Positions 33,638-44,778 of a stretch of 64,000 bases of DNA are shown in pieces. The position numbers were made by a program, and so were the translations under genes. Source of the stretch: Kingdonia uniflora (taxonomy: Eukaryota; Streptophyta; Magnoliopsida; Ranunculales; Circaeasteraceae). The notes under the pieces were generated by a model. It was not told the origin of the DNA. It did no database searches and worked only from the letters and a program-made list of their open reading frames with translations. Location: the NCBI GenBank assembly GCA_014058105.1, contig JACGCM010002285.1, positions 682,001-746,000 on the forward strand, written 5' to 3'. How positions within the stretch are numbered: the first letter of the stretch is position 1; the number at the start of each line of letters is the position of its first letter.

Positions 33638-35971
33638 TCATAGCATACTATCGGTTCTGGCAGGCAATCTCCTGAAATAGTTGAGAGGAACCGACGGAAG
33701 TTTGTGCCGAAACCTCGGATGTCTTAACACGTAAAACCCACTAAGCAAAGCCACCACTTGAAACGGTGTCACGTAAAGTACAATTGCAGCAATTAAACAA
33801 AAAACCACAAACAGGGCTGTAGCTCTTGGATCTCTCCAACTCAAAAGAGCTTGAAACCTTTCTCCTTGTGTAGCCAAGTCTCCGACTACCGTCTGTATCC
33901 GTCCCGCAACACTTCTCAATCGATCATATCTCATCCTCACCATATCTGCCGGCCGAGATGTCGGGAAAGTATCAAACTCTTCATCTAACTCGTCAGGGTG
34001 CACTTTATCCGCATGAGAAAGCTGAGTATCCATGTGAGGTGGATGTCGAGGTCTCCACCTATAATGCCAAACCCCGATCAAGAACAGATATAGGAAAATT
34101 GTCGGAAGTATCAGCTCTGGGTAGAGAACTAGTATCAAAAACAGTACGTGAATCAAGACTGTCGTGAGAGGATTCTTCCATTTGCATATTTGATCAAACC
34201 AGGTGCTAACAGCAACTAATCCCCTAAGAACTGCCATAATTCGGAAGAAATTAGCTTTGCTCCTCCTCATACTCCACATATGAGAATCCACGTCCAACAT
34301 ATACTCAACAATCTCTCTCCTCAACGGTGGCTCGGCTCTGCTTAGTCGCATTGAAACAATCTGAGTGGCTTGGTGTCTCAAGTTATCAAGCTGAGGAACC
34401 GAAAAAGGATGAAGGTAATGCATTTTCGGAAGAAGTGGCTGAGAGTAAATATGCATCATGTTAAGTAAAGACGAGCATGTGAACCTCACAGCCAATTGAA
34501 TTTCACCCATCTTCTTCACCCCGGAAGAATGTAAAACCAGAAGAGGATACATGTGGGTGTAAACCCGATCTGTTTCAAGAGTAGAAAGTCGGACCCTCAC
34601 CTTCCCAATCCTTGAATCTTTTGCACCTCCAGGCCCAGATTTATCTCCACCTCCACTTAGATGGCAATTATCAAAAACACCAATTGTAATAACAGTGCAC
34701 GGATCGAAAACCTCCCATGTGTATTGCTCATTCCATTTTGGGAAAAAATTATCTATGATGGTCCTTGTTCGAACCCATTTCTGCCCGTACTTAGCCACAC
34801 AATAAGCATCCGTAGTCCCTCGCCCATCTTTAGTCTTCATCGGCATCAACCCATGAGCACTCAGCACTCCCAATTCCAAAACCCCAATGCTTGGCTTCCA
34901 TAAAGGCTTTGCCGTTGGCCTAAGGTCACTACTATAGTGCGTCGATTCATCCAAAACGTGATACCCACCATCCAGACAAATCCTCAGATGAATCCTACTA
35001 GCAAATTTAGCATCTTTCTTCTTCTCCCCATCAACAATAACATGCTTCTCAAGATTAAACCACCTTGTATTCACGGCCTTGTAATCCAGTCTCCTGTCCA
35101 AATTCTGCAAAGGAATCACACACCTTCCCAAGACTTCATCTTTATTGGGTGCCACTCTATCTTCAACACTCAAAACCAAATGCTCCTCAAACGGCTCTGC
35201 GGCTACAAACAATAAATCCTCGTTCCACATTGGATTAATGTTCCTAGTCGGAGAAACTTTAGTCCTCAAAGCCTGATTCCCAAGAATGGCCTTTACGTAA
35301 ACCTCAGGGTACCTACCCTTATCAGTTGGTTGCAAGTCCTGTGCCTCAATCACATTAACTCTAACATACCAAAGCTTGGGAGAAAGATATACCTTTGATC
35401 TAATATTCGCAAGCCCGTCACTCGTCACAGTCGCAGCATCCGAATGCCACGCCTCCGGGAACGCTTCATCGGCTTGAGTTCCCATCCAAACAGCCAACAT
35501 AAGCTCTCCTTTCACCTTATCATTCTTCCGATCCTCCAACCGATACCATTGAGGTGCCAACGGACTATCTGGCGGAACCCTTTTCGGGACTTCATTAAGA
35601 TCAAACATAATCCTCCCAATAAAATCATCCTTGACAAAATCCTTATCTTTCACCAACACCTCCACAACCGATGACTGAATCCTCTCCTTTGAAAACGCAA
35701 ACACCTGATTCCACTCCGGATTCGTCTTCTTCTCAAAATGCCTCGTCGTCCCCTTATAATTCCCCAACTTCACTTCCACATAAGGATCACAACTACCCGT
35801 CACATCCTTCGCCGGCAAATCCTTCGCTTTTACAACACGAACATAAAGATACTGCATTTGCTCCACGAGATCATATGTACTCGTGAGCTTATCCCCCGTG
35901 AGGCCCCCTCCTCCCAAGTGAGGAGAGGTCTCCTTCAACGCGAAATCCTCAGGCAAATGTGGCCTCTGCAT
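33638..35971 (-). CDS. MCTP protein, FTIP3/FTIP4-like (C2 domains plus membrane anchor)
   Basis: Multiple C2-domain and transmembrane region protein, 777 aa, single coding exon, complete. In plants this family sits at ER-plasma membrane contacts and plasmodesmata; FTIP1 moves FT protein and FTIP3/4 affect STM trafficking in shoot meristems. Three C2 domains lie at about 41-145 (VRVVKAKDLPAKDVTGSCDP), 200-310 and 362-480 (LGVLSAHGLMPMKTKDGRGT), with acidic calcium-loop residues in the first and third. The C-terminal PRT_C region has two hydrophobic segments at about 603-635 and 717-748 and ends RRLPARTDSML. Near-identity of the MQRP start and C-terminus to Arabidopsis FTIP3/MCTP3 supports the start codon. 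Length equals the family norm. A leader intron is likely at 36445-36036. The upstream promoter exists in two copies (see 36481 and 42538). Confidence 0.95.
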   Translation of the reverse strand: MQRPHLPEDFALKETSPHLGGGGLTGDKLTSTYDLVEQMQYLYVRVVKAKDLPAKDVTGSCDPYVEVKLGNYKGTTRHFEKKTNPEWNQVFAFSKERIQSSVVEVLVKDKDFVKDDFIGRIMFDLNEVPKRVPPDSPLAPQWYRLEDRKNDKVKGELMLAVWMGTQADEAFPEAWHSDAATVTSDGLANIRSKVYLSPKLWYVRVNVIEAQDLQPTDKGRYPEVYVKAILGNQALRTKVSPTRNINPMWNEDLLFVAAEPFEEHLVLSVEDRVAPNKDEVLGRCVIPLQNLDRRLDYKAVNTRWFNLEKHVIVDGEKKKDAKFASRIHLRICLDGGYHVLDESTHYSSDLRPTAKPLWKPSIGVLELGVLSAHGLMPMKTKDGRGTTDAYCVAKYGQKWVRTRTIIDNFFPKWNEQYTWEVFDPCTVITIGVFDNCHLSGGGDKSGPGGAKDSRIGKVRVRLSTLETDRVYTHMYPLLVLHSSGVKKMGEIQLAVRFTCSSLLNMMHIYSQPLLPKMHYLHPFSVPQLDNLRHQATQIVSMRLSRAEPPLRREIVEYMLDVDSHMWSMRRSKANFFRIMAVLRGLVAVSTWFDQICKWKNPLTTVLIHVLFLILVLYPELILPTIFLYLFLIGVWHYRWRPRHPPHMDTQLSHADKVHPDELDEEFDTFPTSRPADMVRMRYDRLRSVAGRIQTVVGDLATQGERFQALLSWRDPRATALFVVFCLIAAIVLYVTPFQVVALLSGFYVLRHPRFRHKLPSVPLNYFRRLPARTDSML

Positions 35972-36035
35972 ATTTCCAAACTACAACAACCCCAACAATC
36001 CTTATCGAAAATCAAACAATGGGGTCTCTTAAACC

Positions 36036-36445
36036 CTAAAAACCCAAAATATAACCAAACCCCAGAACTCAAAAGCAAGATTTTGGGCAAAAAAACTTGA
36101 ACTTTAGATAACAAATTTGAAATTCAAATTAGAGAAAACAGAGTTTTTTGTCTTTTGTTTTTGAACCGTTGGGGTTCGAGCACAATTAAATGGGTACCAA
36201 AAGATCCGGAAACAGAACTTCGTAACTGTCTCCCAAAATTAAATAACCGGAAAAGAGGGGTAAAAAATCAAACTTTTTCACTCCCCAAAGATAATCTTCC
36301 TAATCTCTTTAACTCCAACTGCCTCAAACACTAAAGATAGATATAGCAACAAAACCCCAGATCTTATCACTAAAGAAAAAGCTTAGATCTGAGAGATCTG
36401 GTGAATGTGAACTCAAACAAACAGCTGAAGAAAGAGACTACTTAC
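36036..36445 (-). other. 5'UTR intron of the MCTP gene (predicted)
   Basis: On the minus strand a strong donor GG|GTAAGTAG lies at 36445, and a good acceptor GTTTTTAG at 36036 comes after a T-rich stretch. No ATG-initiated frame joins the exons. Leader introns are common in this gene family. The acceptor choice is inferred. Confidence 0.6.
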
Positions 36446-36480
36446 CCAAATCAAATGGAGATGATGTTGTTATTGTTTAT

Positions 36481-36898
36481 GAAATGGAGATTGTTGTTAG
36501 AAAGAGTTATTTGATATGAAACTCGTTTGATGATGAAATGAGATTGATGAAAGAGTTTAGACAAGAGGGAGAGATTAGGGGAGATGGGAATCTGAAAAGA
36601 AGAGAAGAGGAGGAAGAGACAAGAGAATGACAGAAGAGAGAAAACAAGAGACCTACTCACTAGTCACACACTGTACTGTACTGTATTGTGTTGAGGAGAG
36701 AGAGAGAGTATCTGCACACTTTTTTCCGGCATGCCAAGCCATGCCAAGCCATAGTTACTTTCTCGTGCCAAGTTTTACAACAAGAACATGATTACTTTCT
36801 TCAGCCAACTTTTACGACATAAAACATGGTACTCCAATTAAATTTATCCGACCTCTCCTCAACACTACATAAGCAAAATCCACATTTGGCATTGTAAC
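36481..36898 (-). promoter_or_regulatory. MCTP proximal promoter and leader, native copy
   Basis: Adjoins the 5' splice site of the leader intron and should hold the transcription start. It contains GA-rich leader sequence (36600-36660), CTGTACTGTACTGTATTG and a doubled GCCAAGCCAT motif. It is copied at 42538-42956. The upstream end is cut by retroelement A at 36899. Confidence 0.75.
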
Positions 36899-38038
36899 TG
36901 TAATAGACTATTTTCGCTTTACACCTTCGAAATCTAGGATGTTTAGTTATGAACGGAAAATAAACAACACTAGATTTAGCGTGGAAATCCCTTGAATGGG
37001 TTAAAAACTACGACCTCTCCTAAGGATTTTAGAAAGAGAGAGAGAGTCTTATTTAGAATGCTAGCTATTACAAAGAGAGAGAGAGAGAGATGTCGAAAAT
37101 GATCTCTTAGAGGTTCTCCGAGCAGTCCCCCATAATCTGTAGCTGTCTAGTCTTATTTATAGGTCTTATAATATGACTCTTGGTTACATTGATGAGGAAC
37201 GTTACAATATCAGGCTTTGATGAGTCTTCATGGTGGACTTTTGTAACATCTTGATACTTGTTGATCTGTAACGTATCTATTAACATTATTTAGTTGTAGC
37301 TTCAGATCGTTGGGAATATACGATCTCTTGTGATGCTCGCGTGCATGCGATTCGTTGACAAGTGTACGAGTATCTTCTGTAGCGCGAAGTCACAGGATGC
37401 TTTGATATCTCCGAACTGTTGATGAAGATGCAATCTCTAATCGTGTTCGCGTGTATTCGAACTGTTGTTAGATATCTGAGTATTTTGTGCAGTGCGATGT
37501 TATTGGATGCTTTGTCATCCCGAGCTGTAGATGAAGAAGTCTGCGTTACGATCTCTTTGCTTTAGTCCTTGATTGGTTATCAGTGTGTTACCTCGAGCTA
37601 TGTGAGTTCGAATATCGGACTTAGTACGGGGATTAGAAATAAGCCCTTACAACTGCCTCCTCTCAGCCAATAGCAGAAGAAACGTGAGTTGCGAGTGGTG
37701 TTGGTTGAGAAGTCCAGTCGTCTAAATTGAATGCTGTATTGATGGCCCCCATTTTATTGGAAGAAGTAGTTTCGACTGTTGGGTCTCCCAGAAATTCCTC
37801 TTGAGACTTGTACTTGTGATGAATATCTTATTGGAAGTTGTGGAGTGCATTAAATGTTACGGGTATAAAATATGGTGAATAGTTGCTATCACTGTTCACC
37901 CTGGTTAACGTTATCAGCTGTTTATTTTGGGTTGAGTAGCAGTGATGGTGACAACTCGATGCCAAGCATATGAAGTTAGGGTCCAGACAAAAATGACGAG
38001 TTTGCAAACTCGTTATTTTGGTACCCAAAGCCTTTCGT

Positions 38039-38275
38039 TGCCAACTCCAATCCCTGTTCCGCCGACTTTTTATGGGATGACGTGAGAAGAAGTAGAGGAG
38101 ACGGATGATGATTTTCATCAACTGTGGTAATTCCATTATATGGTTTTGTTTTCTGCTCAGCGTCGATCCTGTCTGCGGATGCTTGCAGAAGATGCAGTGT
38201 TGGCGGAAGACGAGAAGGCGGGGAAGTCGTCTGAGAAGTACTGTTGATACCCTACGAAAGATTCGGTATTATAAC
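38039..38275 (+). pseudogene. Small conserved ORF of the element family (copy in A)
   Basis: Translating from 38039 gives LPTPIPVPPTFYGMT, a stop, EEVEETDDDFHQLW, then CLRMLAEDAVLAED and YPTKDSVL. This is clearly related to the intact frame at 52595-52843 in E2. Three stops break it. It resembles no protein family I know. Confidence 0.65.
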
Positions 38276-39221
38276 GGTGGAGGAGGTCCTTCGTTGGAAG
38301 CGGAGGTGGGGGTTATGGAGGAGTGGTAGGATTAATTTTGTCCTCTGCCTCATTCCAATTTCCATCCTTGAGCTTTGAGTTTTTCTGCTGGGCCCTCCAT
38401 TGTTTCTTTTAAAGTGTTGCACTGTCATCTGCAACGTAGGCTATTCTTTGTAGAAGATAAAAATGTCTGTAGAGCTTGTAATCTTTATCTCTGAACTGGT
38501 TGAAGTGTTCGTTCTTGTAACTTGATTTCCTTGAATAAGAAATTTAAAATTCATTATCTTGTCTTGTAAGTGCTTCAAGCTGTTTTAGAACTGCTGTAAA
38601 AAATTGAACTAATCACTGATGACATAGGCCAAAAATATGTAGGACGTCGTGTTGATATCTCCGAACTGTGCAGGTCGCCCCTATATATATGTGTGGCCTT
38701 ATTGAAACACAGTGTTGTTATGTCTATGGGTATGACAAGGTCGTGATCCCTTTCGTGTCATGAGTTATTTAGAGTCATGCCGTTGTTTAACTTGAATATT
38801 TGTTATCATCAATGGAACTTGGTCGAAGCCTTTGAGCACGCACTGGATAAGCTTGTGAGAGCTGTATTGAAACCATTTCGCATGGTGAGGAGTGTTATCC
38901 GTTCTGTCATTGTATGTAAGGTCGGACGGTTGATCTTAATAAAATGATGTGCTTGTGTTGAGGTCTGTTCACCATTGCTTTCTGTATCTATAATAATTTT
39001 TGAATGAAAAAGAAACTAAAGCAGGATTTGCCGCTGATATTTCTGCGTCTGTCAAGCCTATAATATGGTAAGTGACAGCTGTAATAGTTGTTCCTAGGTT
39101 TTCTGAACTGGAACCATGCTATAAAAAGTGTAGCAGGATCGTGCAGCCGTAGAAAGTTGTTGCTGGAAATAATCGTGCTTTAAGATCTGTGTAAATCTTC
39201 TTAGGCAGTGAGTCCGTAATA

Positions 39222-42200
39222 ATGGCAGAGGAGAGAGACAGACGTGAGAATAGAACGCGTTACCCCAAAAACCATTATGAGGGCAAACGAAAAGATGTGT
39301 CTGTTAGGAGAGATGACGTGGACACGTGTCCCGAAGAGCCGTCGTTTCAGAAACCGAGGGGTAATATAAAAGTTTTTCTTCCTTCTTCTCTTAAAACACA
39401 ATCAGTTGCAGACAGAGGCAGAAACATTTCTAGAGAGAGAATTTTTTTTAATTTTGAACGCAGTCCTCCAGCGTTGTGTGATCATCTTACTAAGAAAGAC
39501 AAAGTTTTGTCGCCTGAGGTGCGAGCGGTAAACGGAGTCAACAACTGTTGCTCTTCTAGTACAGGTTAGTGCCTCTGTTCCCATTTTTTCTTCTTTTTTT
39601 TGCTGTGTTAGGTTCCTGAAAAACTGGTAGGTCATGTTTGTGAACTGTTTGGGTAGATTAATAATATGTTGGGTACGGCTGAGGGAAGATGCCCGTTTTG
39701 TTAATAAAATCTTTGAATAGATTTTCCCTTTATGTGTGGTAGATGCGCTCAAAAAACTCAAAACCCAGTAATAAATTTGTTGTCTCTGCCAGTAGTGAGG
39801 AATCATCATCGTCTGATAAGACTATGGATGATTCTGTGGTAATTGGTACGGTGACTGCTGACAATCCATCTGTGTCTTCTGGGAAGGGGGTGGGGTTGCA
39901 TGCTGGAGGTGAAACTAGGCATTTTTTAAGTATCCCTAGAATGTAGGCGTAACGAAGAAATTTTTACAGTTTAAAAAGACTTTAGACGGAGAATGGGGGG
40001 ATTATGTGATGAATACAGGGTTGTGGTTTAGAACTCTGGTGAGACCGAGTGGTAATATAGAGCATTATCAGGTGCCTTCTCTGGATCATTGAAAGAGAAG
40101 TATGGATATAGGAGATGACATAGATATCATTTATTATAATGGGACTAGATCAGAGGTCGTAGAGGAAAGACTTCTCTATTATTTGAATCAGGTCGCATAT
40201 GGGCTAAGTATTCCTCTAACCTTTTTCCAAAAAGGGGGTAATGAATGCACTAATGAGTTGCCCTGGTCATTTGAATGGTAACATTTTTTAGATGATGAGG
40301 GCCTGTGAAGTTCTGAATCGGAAGTGGAGAGATAGTGGTATTGCGAGACAATTCATTGCGGACGATGTCTTAAAATTTTTAAGTTTAAGTATATGAAAGA
40401 TCGGAAGAGTGGATATTTGTTTAGTGATTCGATGAGGCCAATTTTTTTTGATTTTGAGTCGTCTAGGAGTCCTTGGTGCGACCATCTTGTGACGGTGAAG
40501 GGTAATTGTATGCAAGTGCCTGGGGAACCCGTGCTTGAGCTGATATATAAGAGTTTTAACGAGAGTAAGTATTTTTATTCTGTCTGTAGTTTGTCTCTTA
40601 ACTTACTGCGAGCTGCTAACATAGTTTTATTGCTGTTTTGGCAGAGCCTAAACCAAAAGTTGTAGCTCATACATCAAGTTTGTTTGACATCGTTAGTCGA
40701 GAAGGGATCGAACTGAACAAAGTTCTCAGAGAGCTAGGAATTCGCAGAGAGAAGAGGCTTAACTCTGTAGTTGAAAAAGTTTAACGAGCTCATCAAAAGC
40801 GAGCTATGGCTGCATCTGGCTCTGCTTACGCCGATGTTATGGAGATTTCTGCCTGTACTGTGGGTTCTTCGAGCTCTTTAGTTCAGCGACCAAAAATGAA
40901 AAAGTCGGTGCCGCCTTCTGAGCAAATAGTGCCTGTGCAGCTATCGCCGGTGGGAACTGAGGGGGTTGCTGCTGATGTGAATATAGCTCCTCCTCTGAAG
41001 AAGCAGAAAAAAGAATCTGGGAAAGATATCTGAGCTTCTTCGAAGGGTGTCAACCTTGAAGCTGTGGAGCAGGAGACATTGGACTTGGCTACGCGTGATC
41101 CCATCCGCCTTGATACTCAATTTCGATCCAGCATCTCTTAGGTATGCAATGTGCTCTTTGATTAAATCTTTTGTCAGATAATGATCCGACCTTGTAATAC
41201 TCTTTGACTGTATGTGATGTGCAGCTTTCTGTTGCTTGGAAATCGGCCGCGGAGGTGTTGAAGTTAACTGCTGCGAATCGTGTTGATCTTGTTCGGCAAC
41301 ATGATGCAGACAAAGCTACTTTGCAAGAGCAGTTCGAGCAGGAGAAAATGTTGTAGAGGGAGCAGTTCGAGAAAGAGAAGGTGCTACAGAGGGAGCAGTT
41401 CGAGAAGGAAGCTGCTGCTACAAAGTAAGAGATTGAAAGTGAAGCAAAAAAGGCTATTGATATTGCGGTGGCTGCCCGCAATAAGCTGATTCAAGCCTTC
41501 TATACCTGGGGTTTGAGCAGATCGGATATCGAGCTTGCTCTTACGAGAAAATATGGCGATATTGTCTTCCTAGGGGATGACGCTTCTCAAGTGGCTGAGC
41601 AGACTCCGGCTCCTCCCGTATCATCCGATCAAGGAGATAACAGGATCTAAATCTTGATTTTGTAGTTGTAGTATAGATCTGGAGACTTAATCAAACTTTG
41701 TCCTTTGTATTGGTGGTAGAACTGTTTTGGACGAGGTTTTGAAATTGTTGTATTTGTTGTTCATATATTGTTGTTTTGATGTGAATATATGATTTGTGTG
41801 TAGGAGGTAGTTCATTTGAGGGGGAAAGTGGTCGAGATGGAAAATGCCTTGAGTTGAGCAAGGGATTCCATCAATCGTACTCAACAGGTACATAATAAAC
41901 TTGAATATGAGAGACGCCTTCATAAGTTAAATCTTGATAAAACCTTTAAGGAGTTATTCGAACTTCAATGTAGATATGGGAAGATAAAAATTGAGAGGGA
42001 TGAGGTTTTGCGAAAAGAGACCGATAGGTTCAATTTACTCCAAAAATCCCTTAAGGATAAGCGATTCGTAGATGAGAGTGATAGGTTAGAGTGTCAAAGG
42101 TCATTATTGTCTTTGACGCTGTACTTTGAGGCCGAAGTTGATAGTGAGCGAGGTTTGAAGGAAGCCTACTTAGAACTGTTGACCGAGAGAGACGTAGTGC

Positions 42201-42537
42201 CCGACCCAGCTCAGGTGAAATTCTTAGCGCAAGAAGCGCACAATCACCATAGTAGAGAGGCGCAAAGATGCCCAGCTCGGGCTGAAGTATCCATCATATG
42301 GGGTGGTGTAGGTTCATTGCTTGATGAGCTTGACTTTTATAGGGGCAGAGGGCAATGAGGATTATTTTCTTTAATATAAAAAAGGAGGATAGAAAGATCC
42401 ACGCGCAATTAGAAAACGACCTGAGGCATGCTTGTGATGAGCTGGAACGATGCAAGGGTTATAATGGCTGTTTGGAGGTGGAAAAGGTGGAGTGTGCCAG
42501 ACTACTGCTGAACTCTGAGAGGAGAGTTACCTTGTTA
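39222..42537 (+). pseudogene. Antisense gene (aORF) of element A, spliced, degenerate
   Basis: Exon-like segments on the plus strand: 39222-39564 (MAEERDRRENRTRYPKNHY start, basic), 39743 onward (Ser-rich acidic), and a central domain around 39950-40564. The central domain aligns with E2 (LSIPLTFFQKGVMNALMSCP; later MRPIFFDFESSR). A further exon from 40645 reads VVAHTSSLFDIVSREGIEL; then come a nuclear-signal-like KKQKKESGK and coiled-coil exons to 42537. Predicted introns: 39565-39742, 40565-40644 and 41142-41224, all GT-AG. Stops near 40090, 40281, 40786 and 41355 and a frame change show it is dead. The central domain recalls the plant 'putative gypsy type transposon' family; the function is unknown. 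Confidence 0.6.
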
Positions 42538-42956
42538 GAAATGGAGATTGTTGTTAGAAAGAGTTATTTGAGATGAAACTCATTTGATGATGAAATGAGA
42601 TTGATGAAAGAGTTTAGACAAGAGGGAGAGATTAGGGGAGATGAGAATCTGAAAAGAGGAGAAGAGGAGGAAGAGACAAGAGAATGACAGAAGAGAGAAA
42701 GTAAGAGACCTACTCACTAGTCACACACTGTACTGTACTGTATTGTTTTGAGGAGAGAGAAAGAGTATCTGGCACACTTTTTTCTGGCATGCCAAGCCAT
42801 GCTAAGCCATAGTTACTTTCTCGTGCCAAGTTTTACAACAAGAACATGATTACTTTCTCCGGCCAACTTTTACTACATAAAATATGGTACTCCAATTAAA
42901 TTTATCCGACCTCCCCTCAACACTACATAAGCAAAATCCGCACTTGGCATTGCAAC
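42538..42956 (-). promoter_or_regulatory. Second copy of the MCTP promoter and leader
   Basis: Matches 36481-36898 along its whole length with about 20 differences in 418 bp. It keeps the GA-rich leader, CTGTACTGTACTGTATTG and GCCAAGCCAT motifs. It stops 35 bp short of the native exon's splice donor and is fused there to element A. Beyond 42956 the sequence continues as the original upstream DNA. Confidence 0.85.
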
Positions 42957-43063
42957 AATTTATAGTTACTTTTTCTTTAGATCAATAGAAGTGATTTCAT
43001 ATTGCACTTTGAGTACTTAGTGGCTTACAAAAATCATCGGGGGTAAATGACTCATATTCTTTA

Positions 43064-44024
43064 AAGGTAGGCCTATTTTTGGATCGAATTGGAAATAGGG
43101 GCAGTCGGAAAAAAATTCAATTTTTTCAGAAACGTAAAACCTGTTCCGATCTGATCCGATTTTTTTTTTAGAAACGAAAATGGATCCGAATTCGAAAAAA
43201 TCGGATTTATCAAAAAATTTTAAAAAAAAATTGGAATTCAATTTTGTTTGGAAAATTTGGATGTCTAGATAAAATCGATTTTTTTTATTTGGCAGAAAAT
43301 TGTCACTGTATTAATATCTCATAAACATATTATTAGACAAACGATAATAAAAGATATCATCATAGAAACTTTGATACACAACAAATAATAACAACTTGGA
43401 AATAAATATTGTCCAAATTATAAAGTTTACAAAATAAAACTTCATTTCACAAGCTTAAGTAACTTGCTTTAAGACAAAAATATCACCAAATATCTATAAT
43501 AACCTCTTTTGAGATAAGTAAAAAGTGATAAAAAAAACAACCACCCCACTATTATTTAAACACAAAAGTCTAACCCCATAAAACCAGCTGATCACCACCT
43601 GACCATGCACCCTCACCATGGCTTCAAGAGTTCTGGAGTGAAAGAAAGAAAGATTCTTACCTTAAAGGGAAAATGGAAGTAAGGTTTCACTGGTAAAGAA
43701 GAGAGAGTCCATTGTAGAGAAGGAGAATAAATGAAGGCAGACTTACATAACTTATGTTTTGTTTGAGGTTTTAGTCCCAACTCCCTCAAGTTGAAAGTAG
43801 GGAAGTTCAGATTAAATCAGATCGGATGTTATTTGAAAGAATCGGATCGGATCTTATTCAAAAAAATTGGATTATAAATTTCAAAAAATTGGAATGGCAA
43901 AAGGCTATTCGATTCCGATCCGATATTTTTCAAAAAAAATTAAAAATGTAAATTAGAGTTCCGAAATTGGAAAAATCGGATCGGATTTCAGAAAAAATTG
44001 GAAGTTCGGGAAAAAAATTACAGC
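43064..44024. mobile_element. Long inverted-repeat element rich in GATCCGATTTTTT motifs
   Basis: The left part (43064-43260) and right part (43800-44024) are imperfect inverted copies built of TCGGATCGGAT/ATCCGATCCGA and T/A runs. They enclose about 500 bp without coding capacity. Exact termini and target duplication were not resolved. It is probably a non-autonomous hAT-like or similar element. Confidence 0.5.
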
Positions 44025-44362
44025 TCTATTTAAGGGATTCATGACAAATTTATGTGATTCAAACTATCTATTGCAAGATTAATGTTTATAAGATCAAAAA
44101 CTAATTACATAATAAATAAGCATCAAACTTTAAGGGGAAGAAAAGTTTGTAGTGCTTACCATAACAAACTCTAGTATTTTATTGTGATTGGATTTTAGAT
44201 TACAAATTTTCTTCTAAGCAATTGTTCTTTTACCTCTTGGCCACTTAGTAAATGTAATTTTGAATTTATTATTATTAGAAAGGGGGAAGAACGATAGCTA
44301 AAACTATGAGCAAGGAGAACCCTTTGACATCTTTTATTAAGCATTAAACTAAACAAACCTAC

Positions 44363-44497
44363 CATTGGGTTCTTGCCCCAGTGGTGGCTGTACCTCTCCA
44401 CCTAGAGAGAGGTTGTGGGTTCGAAACCTCATGGGGTTGGAAACTCAGGGTTACGAATCCCTATATAAAAATGGTTTGCCTTGCCAAAAAAAAAAAA
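44363..44497 (+). mobile_element. tRNA-derived SINE
   Basis: Carries an internal pol III promoter: an A-box-like CAGTGGTGGCTG (about 44380-44391) and a B box GGGTTCGAAACC (44417-44428). A body of about 60 bp follows, ending TTGCC and an A12 tail. Size, layout and tail fit plant SINEs. The flanks AAACAAACC and ATAAACCC may be a worn target duplication. Confidence 0.8.
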
Positions 44498-44533
44498 CAT
44501 AAACCCTTTCTTCTCATTAGTCTTTACTCTTTA

Positions 44534-44778
44534 GGGCATATGCAGTAGCCAGGTCACATCATTTAATTGGATCTTATGCCCCTCACTTCAGAAGTACGTG
44601 GCATATTTAGACATTGGATTTGTGACACGTGGCCACATCTCAACCGTTGGTCGAACCGTGCAGTTCAAAACTGCAGTGAATCCACTTACCTAATTGTTGA
44701 GTACGATTATGGGGTGGATTGCATTTGAGGTGGATTTGGGTGAATTCACCTACCCAATTGTTGCATATATATGTGCTC
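44534..44778. mobile_element. MITE, Tourist-like (245 bp)
   Basis: The left end GGGCATATGCAGTAGCCAGGT and the right end CCCAATTGTTGCATATATAT-GTGCTC are imperfect inverted repeats. TTA target duplication at 44531-44533 and 44779-44781. No coding capacity. Confidence 0.75.

Larger units (their letters stand above)
36899..42537 (-). mobile_element. Retroelement fragment A (3' LTR and antisense gene, no pol)
   Basis: The left end TGTAATAGACTATTTTCGC parallels the start of E2 (TGTAATGGCC at 51598), and TTTAGCGTGGAAA follows at 36978 as at 51703 in E2. Then come a small conserved ORF relic (38039-38275) and the plus-strand antisense gene (39222-42537), collinear with E2. Pol and the 5' LTR are missing. 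The sequence jumps at 42537 from coiled-coil coding DNA straight into a second copy of the MCTP promoter. By orientation the element reads right to left, the same direction as the MCTP gene. Confidence 0.7.

Noticed and set aside
33958..36100. Several plus-strand frames opposite the MCTP gene
   Set aside because: Shadows of a well-conserved minus-strand coding exon.
39402..39809. Minus-strand frame of 135 aa in element A
   Set aside because: Opposite exon-like antisense-gene sequence, no motif, and it crosses the predicted intron.
44417..44428. tRNA-like B box
   Set aside because: No cloverleaf can be formed, and the A tail and body show a SINE rather than a tRNA gene.
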